Shown piece after piece: positions 62,862-64,000 of a stretch of DNA of 64,000 bases (its first letter is position 1; each line of letters begins with the position of its first letter). The DNA is taken from the NCBI RefSeq assembly GCF_958979055.1, contig NC_084886.1, positions 52,993,102 through 53,057,101 on the forward strand, in the 5' to 3' direction. Made by a program: the position numbers and the translations under genes. A model generated the notes under the pieces. It was given only the letters and a program-made list of their open reading frames with translations. It did not search any database and was not told where the DNA came from. The DNA comes from Alnus glutinosa (taxonomy: Eukaryota; Streptophyta; Magnoliopsida; Fagales; Betulaceae).

Positions 62862-63491
62862 ATGTTTGCATATAACAGAAACCCCACCATAACTTTCAAC
62901 CCTACCACCTCCAAATACTGTGTCAACTTTGCTGGGAGAACCATTGAAACCACAGTCACAGACAGAGGCAACACTATAGATGAATGGGTTCACGAAATCC
63001 TTTCACTATACGACGGAAGGCCTACTGCAGTTGGCTTAGACATAGAATGGAGGCCTCATCAAATCCAATCGATGAGCAACAAGTCTGCGACCCTTCAACT
63101 TTGCATCGATGAAAAGTGCCTCATTGTCCAACTCTTCTACACGGACTACATCCCGCAGTCCCTGAAGAGCTTTATGATGGACCCCAACTTCACTTTTGTT
63201 GGGATTGAGGTGGGGGATGACATAGCCAAGCTCAATGATGAATATGGAATAGAGAGTAACAGAAGCGCGGACATCCGTGAGCTGGCAAAGAGACAATGGC
63301 CAGGCCGGTTTCGTAGGCCTGGGTTGAAGGATCTGGCTTTCGAAGTTTCGGGTCTTTCTATGAAGAAGCCAAAGCATGTGTGCATGAGTAACTGGGAGGC
63401 AAGGGTGCTGAATGAGAATCAAGTTGAGTATGCATGCATCGATGCCTATGCCTCTTATAGGGTAGGCCAAAAGCTTCTCTTTGAAGTCTAA
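62862..63491 (+). CDS. WRN-like DEDDy 3'-5' exonuclease domain protein
   Basis: Intronless, 209 residues, consisting of the exonuclease domain only. DEDDy catalytic residues are all visible: Exo I Asp60 and Glu62 in GLDIEWRP, Exo II Asp119/Asp120 in IEVGDDIAKL, Exo III Tyr190 and Asp194 in YACIDAYASY. The block LQLCIDEKCLIVQLF is typical of the family. These proteins hydrolyse DNA or RNA from the 3' end with two metal ions; plants have several WRN-exonuclease-like genes without the helicase part. The start is the first ATG after a TATA box with a short leader. All catalytic positions are intact, so activity is likely, but the substrate and biological role cannot be read from sequence. Confidence 0.92.
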   Translation: MFAYNRNPTITFNPTTSKYCVNFAGRTIETTVTDRGNTIDEWVHEILSLYDGRPTAVGLDIEWRPHQIQSMSNKSATLQLCIDEKCLIVQLFYTDYIPQSLKSFMMDPNFTFVGIEVGDDIAKLNDEYGIESNRSADIRELAKRQWPGRFRRPGLKDLAFEVSGLSMKKPKHVCMSNWEARVLNENQVEYACIDAYASYRVGQKLLFEV

Positions 63492-64000
63492 TTAAGGGAT
63501 AATATTTAGTAAGCTTTTGCAGATGCTTGGTTTGGACAGATCAGTCAGTTTTATTTCTTTCAATGGTTTTTCTTGTTGTTTTTGTCTTTATTTTTTGTTT
63601 TTTTATGTTTGGTGTCAGGGATTTGCTCTAGCTTTCTTTACTTTTCGTTAATGTTTAATTATGTTGTCTAAAGGTCCTTCCCTTGGCCTTTTTTTAAGTG
63701 TGAAACTTGTTGTAATATAAATGGCGACCTCTGTATAATTAGTTTGCTAATGCTTTATAATTCTTGGAGACTTGGAGGTGAAGGGGAAAAAGAAATTCTG
63801 ATTAACAAAGAGATCCAATAGAAACTAATAAAAACCCAATAAACTAATCAAGACCCATTATCCTAGCTTTCTTCCTAGCAACGAGATTGATGTATGTGCC
63901 GATGTAGATTAACTTCTTTGTGTAGAAAATTGAAGGTATGTAATGCCATCACAATTCACAGGTGTAGATGAACTTTTTGTTGGAGAAAATTGAAGGCATA
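63492..64000. other. 3' flank of the exonuclease gene
   Basis: T-rich 3' flank, with a possible polyadenylation region around 63640-63725. A short direct repeat (GTGTAGA or ATGTAGATTAAC, then TTTTTGTGT-like and GAAAATTGAAGG) appears at about 63903-63936 and 63962-63997. Nothing else was recognised. Confidence 0.5.

Overview
This window is nuclear DNA of a flowering plant, almost certainly a eudicot. Genes have several short exons with GT-AG introns, the DNA between them is AT-rich and full of small inverted-repeat transposons, there is a nuclear tRNA gene, and the proteins are plant-specific (a GRAS regulator, a PATRONUS securin, a DTX/MATE transporter, an organellar prolyl-tRNA synthetase). 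There are no operons, so neighbouring genes need not share a function. I cannot name the species.

Gene layout: (1) 484-4179, minus: organellar prolyl-tRNA synthetase, with its 3' end beyond the left edge. (2) 6014-7113, minus: a PATRONUS-like securin with two destruction boxes and a mitosis-type MSA element upstream. (3) 22954-24930, minus: a single-exon GRAS protein of the SCL8 type. (4) 44679-47556, plus: a seven-exon MATE transporter. (5) 48703-48786, plus: tRNA-Leu(CAA). (6) 50246-53690, minus: fibrillarin in seven exons, with a U60-like box C/D snoRNA in intron 5. (7) 55984-61233, minus: mitochondrial ribosomal protein uS9m in four exons. (8) 62862-63491, plus: an intronless WRN-like DEDDy 3'-5' exonuclease. 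The exon joins given keep the reading frame and reproduce conserved family sequence. As I recall them, Arabidopsis At5g52450 (MATE), At5g52470 (FIB1), At5g52510 (SCL8) and At5g52520 (PRORS1) form the same neighbourhood, so this looks like a conserved ancestral block expanded here by transposons.

The gaps of roughly 8.6-22.9, 25-44.6 and 53.7-56 kb hold mobile DNA. Supported pieces are two solo LTRs of one family, each inside a gene intron and each with a 5-bp target duplication; a Ty1/copia-type LTR whose upstream part carries about 20 palindromic TCCGGACG motifs; a long non-coding segment resembling a chromovirus LTR; a hAT-type MITE with an 8-bp duplication; a Mutator-type MITE with a 9-bp duplication; several Tourist-like elements with TTA/TAA duplications, some with other elements nested inside; and a 1.2-kb element with long inverted termini around GC-rich, possibly captured DNA.

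Functionally, fibrillarin with its intronic snoRNA serves rRNA methylation, the synthetase and uS9m serve organellar translation, the securin serves cell-cycle control, SCL8 transcription, the MATE protein membrane export and the exonuclease nucleic-acid processing. I found no clearly unprecedented multi-gene system. The most unusual signals are the TCCGGACG array, the 34-bp repeats with tRNA B-box-like sequence, and the 102-bp direct/inverted repeat block beside the tRNA gene.
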